A DNA stretch of 10,327 bases from positions 1-10,327 of the forward strand of contig CATKXN010000101.1 in assembly GCA_949840605.1 (NCBI GenBank), written 5' to 3'. The translations under genes were made by a program, and so were the position numbers. The stretch comes from an uncultured Alistipes sp. (GTDB lineage: Bacteria > Bacteroidota > Bacteroidia > Bacteroidales > Rikenellaceae). Position 1 is the first letter of the stretch; the number at the start of each line of letters is the position of its first letter. Of this stretch, positions 1 through 5,575 are shown in pieces. Below the pieces are notes generated by a model that was given only the letters and a program-made list of their open reading frames with translations, was not told the origin of the DNA and made no database searches.

Positions 1-25
1 ATTAATTCATAGAAAAATCGCGGCG

Positions 26-697
26 TCAGACGATCCGTTCGACGGTGATGTCGGGATTTTCGCGCAGCAGGTCGATATACCCCTCTTCTCCGGCCTGTCC
101 CTTGGCCCGGATGACGATCGTGGCGCGGTGCACGATCCCTGCAGAGGTACGCTGGGCCTCGACTTCGTAGGAAATAACCGCATAATCCTTGCTCTCGAGC
201 CGGTCGAACATCGCGTCGATGAACTCTCGCTTCTGTGCCGAGAAGACGATCATCGTGCGGCGGCGTCCCAGCCCGCCGAAGAAAAGCGTCAGCACCTCGA
301 GCCCGAACAGCGTGAGCACGGTGGCCGCCCCGGCGACGATGTACATGTGTCCCCCGGCCGCGAGCCCGATGCCGGCCGTAGCCCAGAGGCTCGCCGCGGT
401 AGTCAGCCCGCGCACCAGCTGGCAGTGGATGATGATCGTCCCGGCGCCGATGAAACCGATGCCGCTGACCACCTGCGCCGCAATGCGGCTGGGATCGAGA
501 CGCAGCCCGTCGTGGGTCGCCAGAAAGCCTTCGAACCCGTATTGCGAAACGACCATCATCAGCGCGCTGCCGAGCGCCACCAGGAAATGGGTGCGGAACC
601 CCGCATCCTTCACCCGGTATTCACGGTCGAGCCCGATGACCGTTCCGCAAATCCCCGCCACACACAATCGCACGATAAGATCCCATTCCGTCTCCAT
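26..697 (-). CDS. MgtC/SapB family inner-membrane protein
   Basis: A 223-residue protein of the MgtC/SapB family. Visible family marks are GLDREYR at residues 22-28, the GFRTH segment at 33-37, the glycine-rich helix GIGFIGAGTI at 79-88, and RGLTTAASLWATAGIGLAAG at 96-115. There are four to five hydrophobic helices in the first 145 residues, followed by a soluble C-terminal domain (about 148-223) of the ACT-like kind seen in longer members. In Salmonella, MgtC supports growth at low magnesium and inhibits the F-type ATPase; most Bacteroidetes members are uncharacterised, so no substrate is claimed. The ATG at 695-697 is the only start that keeps the first helix whole. The gene stands alone and is divergent from rpmI. 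A minus-strand TATATTTG box at 910-917 would give a leader of about 200 nt. The family call is firm; the role is not. Confidence 0.93.
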   Translation of the reverse strand: METEWDLIVRLCVAGICGTVIGLDREYRVKDAGFRTHFLVALGSALMMVVSQYGFEGFLATHDGLRLDPSRIAAQVVSGIGFIGAGTIIIHCQLVRGLTTAASLWATAGIGLAAGGHMYIVAGAATVLTLFGLEVLTLFFGGLGRRRTMIVFSAQKREFIDAMFDRLESKDYAVISYEVEAQRTSAGIVHRATIVIRAKGQAGEEGYIDLLRENPDITVERIV

Positions 698-909
698 ATC
701 CCAGTCTTTTCAATGATGGCACGTTCGTTGCCCGGCGGCGGTCATGCGGGCTTCCCCGCCTCCGCCTCCTCCAAATGCACGCCGTCCGTTGCATGATTCG
801 GCATATCCTACTAACAACGATTGCGCCATTTCATCCGCGGATGGCAGCGCAACATGCAGAATAGCCTCATCGGGCGGCAGTTTGCGAGGTGGAAAGCACT
901 TTTGTCATC

Positions 910-944
910 CAAATATACGATTTTTTCAGCTATTCGATTGCAGA
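910..944 (-). promoter_or_regulatory. Probable promoter for the MgtC-like gene
   Basis: On the minus strand TATATTTG (plus-strand 910-917) matches the Bacteroidetes -7 box TAnnTTTG exactly and is preceded by TCG, as in other promoters in this window. The -33 element is weak: TCTG at 941-944, 23 nt upstream. It lies back to back with the rpmI promoter. Confidence 0.5.
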
Positions 945-967
945 GTGCAAATAATTTCGTATTTTTG
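937..967 (+). promoter_or_regulatory. rpmI-rplT promoter
   Basis: TATTTTTG at 960-967 matches the Bacteroidetes -7 consensus TAnnTTTG. ATTG at 937-940 is a three-of-four match to the -33 TTTG, 19 nt upstream. The box is preceded by TTCG. Transcription from here would give a leader of roughly 25-30 nt before rpmI. Confidence 0.75.
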
Positions 968-1001
968 CAGGCTAAGTTTAACTAATTAACTATTTACGAC
1001 A

Positions 1002-1196
1002 ATGCCGAAAATGAAAACCAATGCCGCGGCGAAGAAGCGTTTTACCTTCACCGGCACAGGAAAGATCAAGCGCAAACACGCTTATCACAGTCACATCCTG
1101 ACCAAAAAGACGACGAAACAGAAGCGTAACCTCTGCTATTCGGGTATCGTTTCTGCGGCCGACGAGGCCAAAATCAAGAACCTGCTCGTTAAGTAA
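1002..1196 (+). CDS. rpmI: 50S ribosomal protein L35
   Basis: A 64-residue, very basic protein with the typical L35 opening ([14 protein letters not shown]), the [10 protein letters not shown] segment and a centre rich in histidine and lysine (residues 25-42), ending in a short helix. The length is normal for the family. L35 is a component of the large ribosomal subunit. The start is fixed by the conserved MPKMK. It is followed 91 nt downstream by rplT, the almost universal partner. The usual upstream partner infC is absent here: the next gene upstream is a divergent MgtC-family gene, and a promoter sits directly before rpmI. L35 and L20 are therefore probably made from their own transcript. 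Confidence 0.98.
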   Translation: MPKMKTNAAAKKRFTFTGTGKIKRKHAYHSHILTKKTTKQKRNLCYSGIVSAADEAKIKNLLVK

Positions 1197-1220
1197 TTAA
1201 CCGGCGGAATTTTATTAATC

Positions 1221-1271
1221 GGAGCAGAACAGCCCCAAAGAATACGGGAGAACCGTATCGCTGTGAGCTCT
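1221..1271 (+). promoter_or_regulatory. Structured RNA element in the rpmI-rplT spacer (possible L20 autoregulatory site)
   Basis: Three nested helices can form. GGAGC (1221-1225) pairs with GCTCT (1267-1271, one G-U pair). ACAGC (1229-1233) pairs with GCTGT (1260-1264). ATACGG (1242-1247) pairs with CCGTAT (1253-1258) around a GAGAA loop. The outer two helices are separated by a small AGA/GA internal loop, the inner two by an asymmetric loop of 8 and 1 nt. The element ends about 16 nt before the rplT start codon. L20 is known to repress its own operon by binding leader RNA that mimics its 23S site in several bacteria; assigning that role here is inference from position and fold. Confidence 0.5.
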
Positions 1272-1287
1272 CAAAAAACTTTACAGT

Positions 1288-1632
1288 ATGCCACGTTCAG
1301 TAAACGCAGTCGCATCACGCGCACGTCGGAAGAAAGTTTTGAAACTTGCCAAAGGCAACTTTGGTTCAAGGGGAAACGTTTGGACCGTTGCGAAAAATAC
1401 GGTCGAAAAGGGTCTGTGCTACGCTTATGCACACCGCGCCCTCAAGAAGCGGACATTCCGTTCGCTGTGGATCATGCGTATCAACGCCGCCGTCCGCGCC
1501 CAGGGAATGACCTATTCGCAATTTATCGGCAAGCTCAACGCCAAAGGCATCGTCCTCAACCGCAAGGTGATGGCCGACCTGGCGATGAACGAGCCCAAAG
1601 CATTCGAGGCAATAGTTAAAGCAGTTAAATAA
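1288..1632 (+). CDS. rplT: 50S ribosomal protein L20
   Basis: A 114-residue basic protein matching bacterial L20 from end to end. The N-terminal rRNA-binding extension ([28 protein letters not shown] in outline) is followed by the [16 protein letters not shown] segment (about 47-62) and the globular C-terminal domain, including [16 protein letters not shown] (65-80) and the [10 protein letters not shown] helix. L20 is needed early in large-subunit assembly and in some bacteria also represses its own operon. The start is fixed by the conserved MPRS. It lies 91 nt after rpmI behind a foldable spacer, and its transcript ends at a strong hairpin and T-run 23 nt after the stop codon. Confidence 0.98.
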   Translation: MPRSVNAVASRARRKKVLKLAKGNFGSRGNVWTVAKNTVEKGLCYAYAHRALKKRTFRSLWIMRINAAVRAQGMTYSQFIGKLNAKGIVLNRKVMADLAMNEPKAFEAIVKAVK

Positions 1633-1654
1633 TCCTTCCCGGAAGGGTTTTAGC

Positions 1655-1685
1655 GGCGGACACCACCTCGGTGTCCGCCTTTTTT
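1655..1685 (+). terminator. Intrinsic terminator after rplT
   Basis: GGCGGACACC (1655-1664), loop ACCTC, GGTGTCCGCC (1670-1679), then six T (1680-1685). This is a perfect 10-bp stem with a U-run. A small ccttcc/ggaagg inverted repeat just upstream (1634-1646) has too short a loop to matter much. Confidence 0.95.
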
Positions 1686-1704
1686 GTCACAAAACCGATT
1701 CACG

Positions 1705-2913
1705 ATGGAGACCTGGAAAAAGACATTCGCCGTTATCTGGAGCGGACAGCTGGCGTCGATCCTCAGCAGCGAGGTCGTGGCCTACTCGATCATCTTCTGG
1801 ATGAGCCTCGAAACCGGCTCCGCCGAGGTGCTGGCGCTCGCGGCCATCGCCGGGATGCTGCCCCAGTCGCTCCTGGGGCTCTTCGTCGGGGTCTACGTCG
1901 ACCGCTGGGACCGCAAGCGCACGATGATCCTCGCCGACAGCTTCATCGCCCTCTGCACGCTGGGGCTGGCGGCGCTGTTCTGGGCCGGCGCGGCCGAGAT
2001 GTGGCACATCTACATCCTGCTGGCCTGCCGTTCGGCGGGCTCGGCTTTCCACATGCCCGCCATGCAGGCCTCGGTCCCGCTGCTGGCCCCGCAGTCCCAG
2101 CTTACGCGCATCGCCGGGATCAACCAGATCATCGCCTCGCTGTCGAGCATCGCGGGCCCGGCCCTCGGGGCGCTGCTGATCAACCTCACCTCGATCGGCA
2201 ACATCCTGCTGCTGGACGTCGCGGGAGCCGCCCTCGCCTGCACGTCGCTGCTCTTCGTCCGCATCCCCAACCCGACACGCGACACGACCCGCCAACCCAG
2301 CCTGTGGAGGGAATTCCGCGAAGGCTTCTCGGCCATGCACGCCATTCCGGGCATGGGCTGGTTCTTCACGCTCTCCATCGCCGTCTGGTTCTTCATCATG
2401 CCCGTCGGGGTGATGTTCCCGCTGATGACGCTCCAGCACTTCGGAGGCGGGACCTGCGAAATGAGCCTGATCGAGATCGTCTGGGGCGGCGGAGCGCTTC
2501 TGGGCGGCGCCGTCATGGGAGCCCGCACCTATCGGGTCAGCCGCATCGTGCTGGTCAACCTGATGTATCTGATCGTGGGCCTCTCATTCGCCTTGTCCGG
2601 ACTTCTGTCGCCCTCGGGATTCCTCTGGTTCGCGCTCTTCACGGCGGCGGCCGGGGTTTCCAGCAGCGTCTTCAACGCCTCGTTCGTCTCCGTGGTCCAG
2701 ACCCGCATCGAATCCGGAGTGCTGGGGCGCGTCATGTCGCTCTACCGCAGTTTCGGCCTGCTGCCCGCGGCCCTCGGACTGCTCGGCACGGGATTCCTCG
2801 CCGAACACGTAGGGCTGACGCATACGTTTGTCATCGCCGGAAGCGTCATCTGCGCACTCGGGCTGGCGGGATTCTCCATCCCCTCGGTCATGCGGCTCGA
2901 CCGCAAGGCATAA
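1705..2913 (+). CDS. MFS transporter, MefA/MFS_3-type exporter
   Basis: A 402-residue major facilitator protein with about 12 hydrophobic helices and short ends. The motif between helices 2 and 3 is clear: GVYVDRWDRKR at residues 62-72. The opening (WKKTFAVIWSGQLAS), VRIP near the end of the N-terminal half, the PLMTLQHFGG segment, and LGRVMSL in the C-terminal half resemble the MefA/MFS_3 subfamily of drug and macrolide exporters. Function is inferred only to the level of a proton-driven inner-membrane exporter; no resistance is claimed. The ATG at 1705 is chosen because it matches the usual METWKKTF-like start; an in-frame TTG at 1684 lies inside the upstream terminator. The stop codon is followed within 6 nt by a terminator shared with the convergent lipoprotein gene. 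No convincing promoter is visible in the 20 nt between the rplT terminator and the start. Confidence 0.93.
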   Translation: METWKKTFAVIWSGQLASILSSEVVAYSIIFWMSLETGSAEVLALAAIAGMLPQSLLGLFVGVYVDRWDRKRTMILADSFIALCTLGLAALFWAGAAEMWHIYILLACRSAGSAFHMPAMQASVPLLAPQSQLTRIAGINQIIASLSSIAGPALGALLINLTSIGNILLLDVAGAALACTSLLFVRIPNPTRDTTRQPSLWREFREGFSAMHAIPGMGWFFTLSIAVWFFIMPVGVMFPLMTLQHFGGGTCEMSLIEIVWGGGALLGGAVMGARTYRVSRIVLVNLMYLIVGLSFALSGLLSPSGFLWFALFTAAAGVSSSVFNASFVSVVQTRIESGVLGRVMSLYRSFGLLPAALGLLGTGFLAEHVGLTHTFVIAGSVICALGLAGFSIPSVMRLDRKA

Positions 2914-2948
2914 AAAAACGGCGGCCTTTTAGAAGGCCGCCGCCGTTT
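2912..2948. terminator. Bidirectional terminator between convergent genes
   Basis: A perfect 10-bp stem: CGGCGGCCTT (2919-2928), loop TTAG, AAGGCCGCCG (2933-2942). Seven A at 2912-2918 become a run of seven U on the minus strand, so it is a strong terminator for the lipoprotein gene at 2961-3908. In the plus direction the hairpin is followed only by CCGTTT, making a weaker terminator for the MFS gene. Confidence 0.9.
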
Positions 2949-2960
2949 CGGTTCCTGACG

Positions 2961-3908
2961 TCAGTTTTTCGGGTAAACGTAACCGTTGTAGTAGATCTTC
3001 TGATACAAGGTCAACGGGCTGCCACCGCTGTTCGACCACACATACCTCACGTCGGGCGAAGGATAAGCCGCGGTATCGTAATTATAGGACTTGAAGCTGC
3101 ACTCCTGCGTACCCTCGATGATCTGATGCCCCCGGTAGACACCTCCGGTCAGTTCGTAACCCAGACGAAGCTGCGAATTATCGGTAAAGACATAGATCGA
3201 ACCTCCCCCGGCCTCGCCGTTGAGTTTGAAATCCTTACCCCGGCACTTCGAATAGACGAGGTCGGCATCTGTTCCGCTCAGGTAAAATTCGCCGTTCCAA
3301 TCCGAAACATTGGAACTGTCGTCGAGATTGGCGCCGATACCGCTCATTTCAATGGTATACGAACCGCCGCCGTTGTGGTAGAGGATCGTCGTGCCGCCGT
3401 CTATATTCGCCGTCTGCCTGTTGCCGTACTGGGAAAAAGAGATCACTTTCAACCCCTGCGGCTCTACCAGCCACTGCGCTTCCGGTGCGTTTGTGGCGTC
3501 CTTCAACTGCTCGACGCCGTTGGTCCGAACCAGCATCGAACCTTTCAGGAAGAACCCGTCGGCCTGCTGGATATTCTCGCTGTACGTGATCTTGAAACCA
3601 CCTTCCACCTCTTCGATCTCCGACTCCGCGCCGAACAGCAGCGTTTTCAGGAGGGTTTTTTCGTACGTCAGCCCGGAGAGCGTCTCCGCGGTTACCTCCT
3701 TGTTCTGTGCCTTGGCCTCGGCAGCCAGCATAGCCAGCCGGATGCCCGCATTGGCAGGCTGCATGGCGATGGAGTTCTGGGTCATCGTCAGGCTGTAGAT
3801 ATTCATACCCGGCCGCAGGGGCAGTAACTCCTTGTAGCTGTCATCCTCCTTGATACAGCCCGACAGCGCGAAGGCCGCCAATACAATCGTTGCAAAAATC
3901 TTATTCAT
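2961..3908 (-). CDS. Hypothetical lipoprotein, probably surface-exposed
   Basis: A 315-residue protein I do not recognise. The N-terminus is a lipoprotein signal: a basic start, a hydrophobic stretch and the lipobox LSGC with the lipidated cysteine at residue 18. The residues right after it, IKEDD (19-23), resemble the lysine-plus-acidic surface export signal described for Bacteroidetes lipoproteins, so display outside the outer membrane is plausible. Residues 45-90 look helical, with alanine- and lysine-rich stretches. From about 100 to the end the sequence alternates polar and hydrophobic residues with many G, N, S, Y and T, suggesting a beta-sheet domain. No catalytic motif or repeat was found. 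It is a single-gene unit with a good promoter (3993-4024), a leader of about 75 nt and its own terminator, and there is no SusCD pair nearby. It is likely one of the many DUF-type Bacteroidetes lipoproteins. Confidence 0.85.
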   Translation of the reverse strand: MNKIFATIVLAAFALSGCIKEDDSYKELLPLRPGMNIYSLTMTQNSIAMQPANAGIRLAMLAAEAKAQNKEVTAETLSGLTYEKTLLKTLLFGAESEIEEVEGGFKITYSENIQQADGFFLKGSMLVRTNGVEQLKDATNAPEAQWLVEPQGLKVISFSQYGNRQTANIDGGTTILYHNGGGSYTIEMSGIGANLDDSSNVSDWNGEFYLSGTDADLVYSKCRGKDFKLNGEAGGGSIYVFTDNSQLRLGYELTGGVYRGHQIIEGTQECSFKSYNYDTAAYPSPDVRYVWSNSGGSPLTLYQKIYYNGYVYPKN

Positions 3909-3992
3909 TTCGTGTGCTTGATTAATTTCTATTAATAAACGGTGTCGTCGGCAATTTACTGCGTCGGGACCGAAAAAAATTGCATTACTTCA

Positions 3993-4024
3993 CAAATATA
4001 GGAAAAAGAACGGACGAAACCAAA
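3993..4024 (-). promoter_or_regulatory. Promoter of the 2961-3908 lipoprotein gene
   Basis: On the minus strand, TTTG (plus-strand 4021-4024), a 20-nt spacer, then TATATTTG (3993-4000). Both boxes match the Bacteroidetes housekeeping consensus TTTG / TAnnTTTG exactly. The implied leader is about 75 nt. Confidence 0.85.
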
Positions 4025-4091
4025 ACAGAATCGCTTCCGATCCCACAAAACTTCCCGAACGATAAATGCGTCGTTACGATCCCTGCTCCGA

Positions 4092-4123
4092 TTTGGTCGT
4101 TTCGCAGCAAATTCGTATCTTTA
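4092..4123 (+). promoter_or_regulatory. Promoter of the MBL-fold lipoprotein gene
   Basis: TTTG at 4092-4095, a 20-nt spacer, and TATCTTTA at 4116-4123, one mismatch (final A for G) from TAnnTTTG. The box is preceded by TTCG, as at rpmI. The promoter faces away from the lipoprotein promoter at 3993-4024. Its position downstream of 3980 shows that the long reading frame starting there cannot be the true gene start. Confidence 0.75.
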
Positions 4124-4201
4124 TCCATGCGGCGACACGCGAACGGCCGACCGTCCGTGCGCCGCAATACGGCCGGGCACCGGCCCCAACCCCGTGAAAC
4201 G

Positions 4202-4957
4202 ATGAAATACAGCAAACCAACCGCAATTACGCTTATGTCAATCCTGTCACTCTTCGGATGCGGTCCCGCGAAGGCCCCCGAGTATCCGTCCGACCAGCTT
4301 ACGGCACGCGACGGCACCCGATTCACGATCACCTTTTTCAAACACGCCTCGCTGTCGATCGCCGTGGACGGCAAATTCATCTACGTCGATCCCGTGAGCG
4401 CCAACGCCGACTACGCCGCGCTGCCGAAGGCCGACATCGTGCTCATCACCCATTCGCACTACGACCACCTCGACGTGGCGGCGGTCGAGAAACTGCTCAC
4501 GCCCGACACGGAGATCCTCTGCGACCGCACGTCGGCCGAAGCATTCGAGATGAACTGCTACACGATGCGCCCGGGCAGCGTCGCCGCGCCGCGCGACTGG
4601 GTGAAGGTCGAGGCCGTCGCAGCCTACAACACCACTCCGGGACACCTGCAGTTCCACCCCAGGGAGCGCGAAGACTGCGGCTACGTCCTCACCGTCGGCG
4701 GCACGCGCATCTACATCGCCGGCGACACCGAGCCGACGCCCGAAATGCGGGCGCTGCGCGGCATCGACATCGCATTCCTGCCCGTGAACCAGCCCTATAC
4801 GATGACCGTGGACCAGGCCGCCGAGGCCGTGAAGGCGCTCCGCCCGGCGATCTTCTACCCCTACCACTACGGCGAGGTGGACGAGAAGACCGACATCGAC
4901 CGGCTGGTGCGCGAGACCGAGGGGCTGACCGACATCCGGGTCCGCCCGATGGAATAA
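4202..4957 (+). CDS. MBL-fold metal-dependent hydrolase, lipoprotein (UlaG-like)
   Basis: A 251-residue metallo-beta-lactamase-fold protein. The metal-binding motif is H84-S-H86-Y-D88-H89, preceded by a beta strand (ADIVLIT). Further likely ligands are H148 in PGHLQ, D175 in AGDTE and H222 in PYHYG. The pattern and the single-domain length fit the UlaG-like L-ascorbate-6-phosphate lactonase/MBL superfamily; the natural substrate is unknown. The N-terminus is a signal peptide ending in LFGC, with Cys20 as the probable lipidation site. No acidic tag follows, so a periplasm-facing outer-membrane lipoprotein is likely, unusual for UlaG-type enzymes, which are often cytoplasmic. The ATG at 4202 gives the signal peptide directly and lies about 70 nt after a good promoter; the frame remains open upstream but that part contains the promoters. 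A hairpin terminator follows 20 nt after the stop codon. Confidence 0.92.
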   Translation: MKYSKPTAITLMSILSLFGCGPAKAPEYPSDQLTARDGTRFTITFFKHASLSIAVDGKFIYVDPVSANADYAALPKADIVLITHSHYDHLDVAAVEKLLTPDTEILCDRTSAEAFEMNCYTMRPGSVAAPRDWVKVEAVAAYNTTPGHLQFHPREREDCGYVLTVGGTRIYIAGDTEPTPEMRALRGIDIAFLPVNQPYTMTVDQAAEAVKALRPAIFYPYHYGEVDEKTDIDRLVRETEGLTDIRVRPME

Positions 4958-4977
4958 CGGGTCCGCCCCTGCAAAAC

Positions 4978-5005
4978 AAAGAGCGTCCCGACGGGACGCT
5001 CTTTT
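4978..5005. terminator. Bidirectional terminator
   Basis: AAAGAGCGTCCC (4978-4989), loop GAC, GGGACGCTCTTT (4993-5004) with one more T at 5005. A 12-bp stem including the A/T flanks; on the minus strand it is followed by TTTGTTTT. It can end both the MBL gene (plus) and the DUF6249-like gene (minus). Confidence 0.9.
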
Positions 5006-5023
5006 CACAGCGGGCCTCCCAAC

Positions 5024-5431
5024 CTACTTCCTGTGGGAAAGAACGCGCTCCACGATGAACGAGACGATGAGTCCCAGGCCACCGAAAACGAGCACCGAAC
5101 CGCCGTAAACGACGCTGCGCGTTTCATAGGAATGGATTTCGGTCACCCGGGTCAGCATAAAGCCGAAAAGCAGCCCGGCACCCAGCCCCAGCAGCAAGCA
5201 GCCGACTTTCAGCGCCCCGGCCGGGATACCCGGAGCAGTTTCGGACGCAGTCCGTATCGTAGCGCCCGTCCACAGCCCCATCGGCAGCAGTTTCAGGTAA
5301 TCGATCAGCGAACCGGGTTCGAGTTTCCCGATAATCTCGCGCCGCTCGCGGCGGCAGATAAGCAGTTCGAAGAACTTGTAAATTCCCAGCGTGACGATTC
5401 CCGTCACCAGTGGGATCATGATAAAATCCAT
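5024..5431 (-). CDS. Three-helix membrane protein, DUF6249-like, divergent from the sigma factor
   Basis: A 135-residue protein with three hydrophobic helices at about residues 3-25, 73-94 and 105-128. A basic, cytoplasm-like stretch CRRERREIIGKLEPGS follows the first helix. The length, helix layout and charged loop resemble the DUF6249 family, which I recall lying beside sigma-70/anti-sigma pairs in Bacteroidetes; this is from memory and not checked. The start at 5431 gives MDFIMIPL; an internal ATG at 5419 is a second option. The open frame continues upstream to 6079, but that part lies antisense to the sigma gene and across the promoters. It faces away from the sigma factor, and an ECF-type promoter (5487-5512) points at it, so it is likely a target of that sigma factor. 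It may be a membrane partner or stress effector; the role is unknown. Confidence 0.82.
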   Translation of the reverse strand: MDFIMIPLVTGIVTLGIYKFFELLICRRERREIIGKLEPGSLIDYLKLLPMGLWTGATIRTASETAPGIPAGALKVGCLLLGLGAGLLFGFMLTRVTEIHSYETRSVVYGGSVLVFGGLGLIVSFIVERVLSHRK

Positions 5432-5486
5432 AATCTGTAAAATTAAAAGGTTTCCGATTCTTTTTTTTGCGATCTTTGCCCTGTTA

Positions 5487-5512
5487 GACGCCGAATGTGC
5501 AAAAAGGTTACA
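5487..5512 (-). promoter_or_regulatory. ECF-type promoter facing the DUF6249-like gene
   Basis: Read on the minus strand: TGTAAC (plus-strand 5507-5512), a 16-nt spacer, then CGTC (5487-5490) followed by TAAC. TGTAAC-N16/17-CGTC is a classic ECF sigma promoter layout (compare Bacillus sigma-X). The start would lie about 50 nt before the DUF6249-like ATG. Confidence 0.8.
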
Positions 5513-5536
5513 GACCAGGGAAAAACACGGTTCGCG

Positions 5537-5562
5537 TGTAACCTTTTTCGCCGCGGCGCGTC
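5537..5562 (+). promoter_or_regulatory. ECF-type autoregulatory promoter of the sigma gene
   Basis: TGTAAC at 5537-5542, a 16-nt spacer, CGTC at 5559-5562 followed by TAAC. Same spacing and boxes as the mirror-image promoter on the other strand. The expected start is only a few bases before the ATG at 5576. A housekeeping-like GATCTTTG box (7 of 8 to TAnnTTTG) at 5471-5478 could supply basal expression, though no good -33 box is visible for it. Confidence 0.8.
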
Positions 5563-5575
5563 TAACGGAATAACC

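Larger units (their letters stand above)
698..1001. other. Intergenic region between mgtC-like gene and rpmI
   Basis: These 304 bases separate two divergent genes and hold no conventional gene. The right end carries the rpmI promoter (937-967), and a minus-strand TATATTTG box lies at 910-917. Between that box and the MgtC start the minus strand has three very short ATG frames in series: 870-811 (19 codons), 804-742 (20 codons, with AGGA just before its ATG) and 745-710 (11 codons). The second and third overlap as ATGA. A small hairpin, GCGGG-GAAG-CCCGC on the minus strand, sits near 745-760 at the end of the second frame. None can be called a gene from sequence alone; they are recorded because mgtC leaders in other bacteria use short leader peptides for regulation. 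Confidence 0.5.
5483..5566. repeat. 84-bp inverted repeat in the sigma/DUF6249 intergenic region
   Basis: The outer arms GTTAGACGC (5483-5491) and GCGTCTAAC (5558-5566) are exact reverse complements. The inner arms AAAAAGGTTAC (5501-5511) and GTAACCTTTTT (5538-5548) are also exact. The 26-nt centre is not symmetric. The conserved parts coincide with the -35 and -10 elements of two opposing ECF promoters, which is a better explanation of the symmetry than an RNA hairpin. Confidence 0.95.

Noticed and set aside
1684..1704. TTG start for the MFS gene
   Set aside because: It lies inside the T-run of the rplT terminator, and the ATG at 1705 gives the N-terminus expected for this exporter type.
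1671..3827. A 718-codon open frame on the plus strand
   Set aside because: It overlaps the MFS gene in another frame and runs antisense through the lipoprotein gene. Its product is rich in Arg, Pro, Gly and His, typical of a GC-rich shadow frame, with no domain signal.
3980..4201. N-terminal extension of the MBL gene to 3980
   Set aside because: The extension covers both divergent promoters and would bury the lipoprotein signal peptide 74 residues inside the protein.
4258..5058. Frames on both strands overlapping the MBL-fold gene
   Set aside because: The MBL frame has the full metal-binding motif, signal peptide and promoter. The overlapping frames are Arg- or Val/Gly-rich with no recognisable features.
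5483..5566. Reading the palindrome as an RNA hairpin, riboswitch or CRISPR-like repeat
   Set aside because: The two exact arm segments on each side coincide with -35 and -10 boxes at ECF spacing, which explains the symmetry. There are only two arms and no spacer-repeat array.
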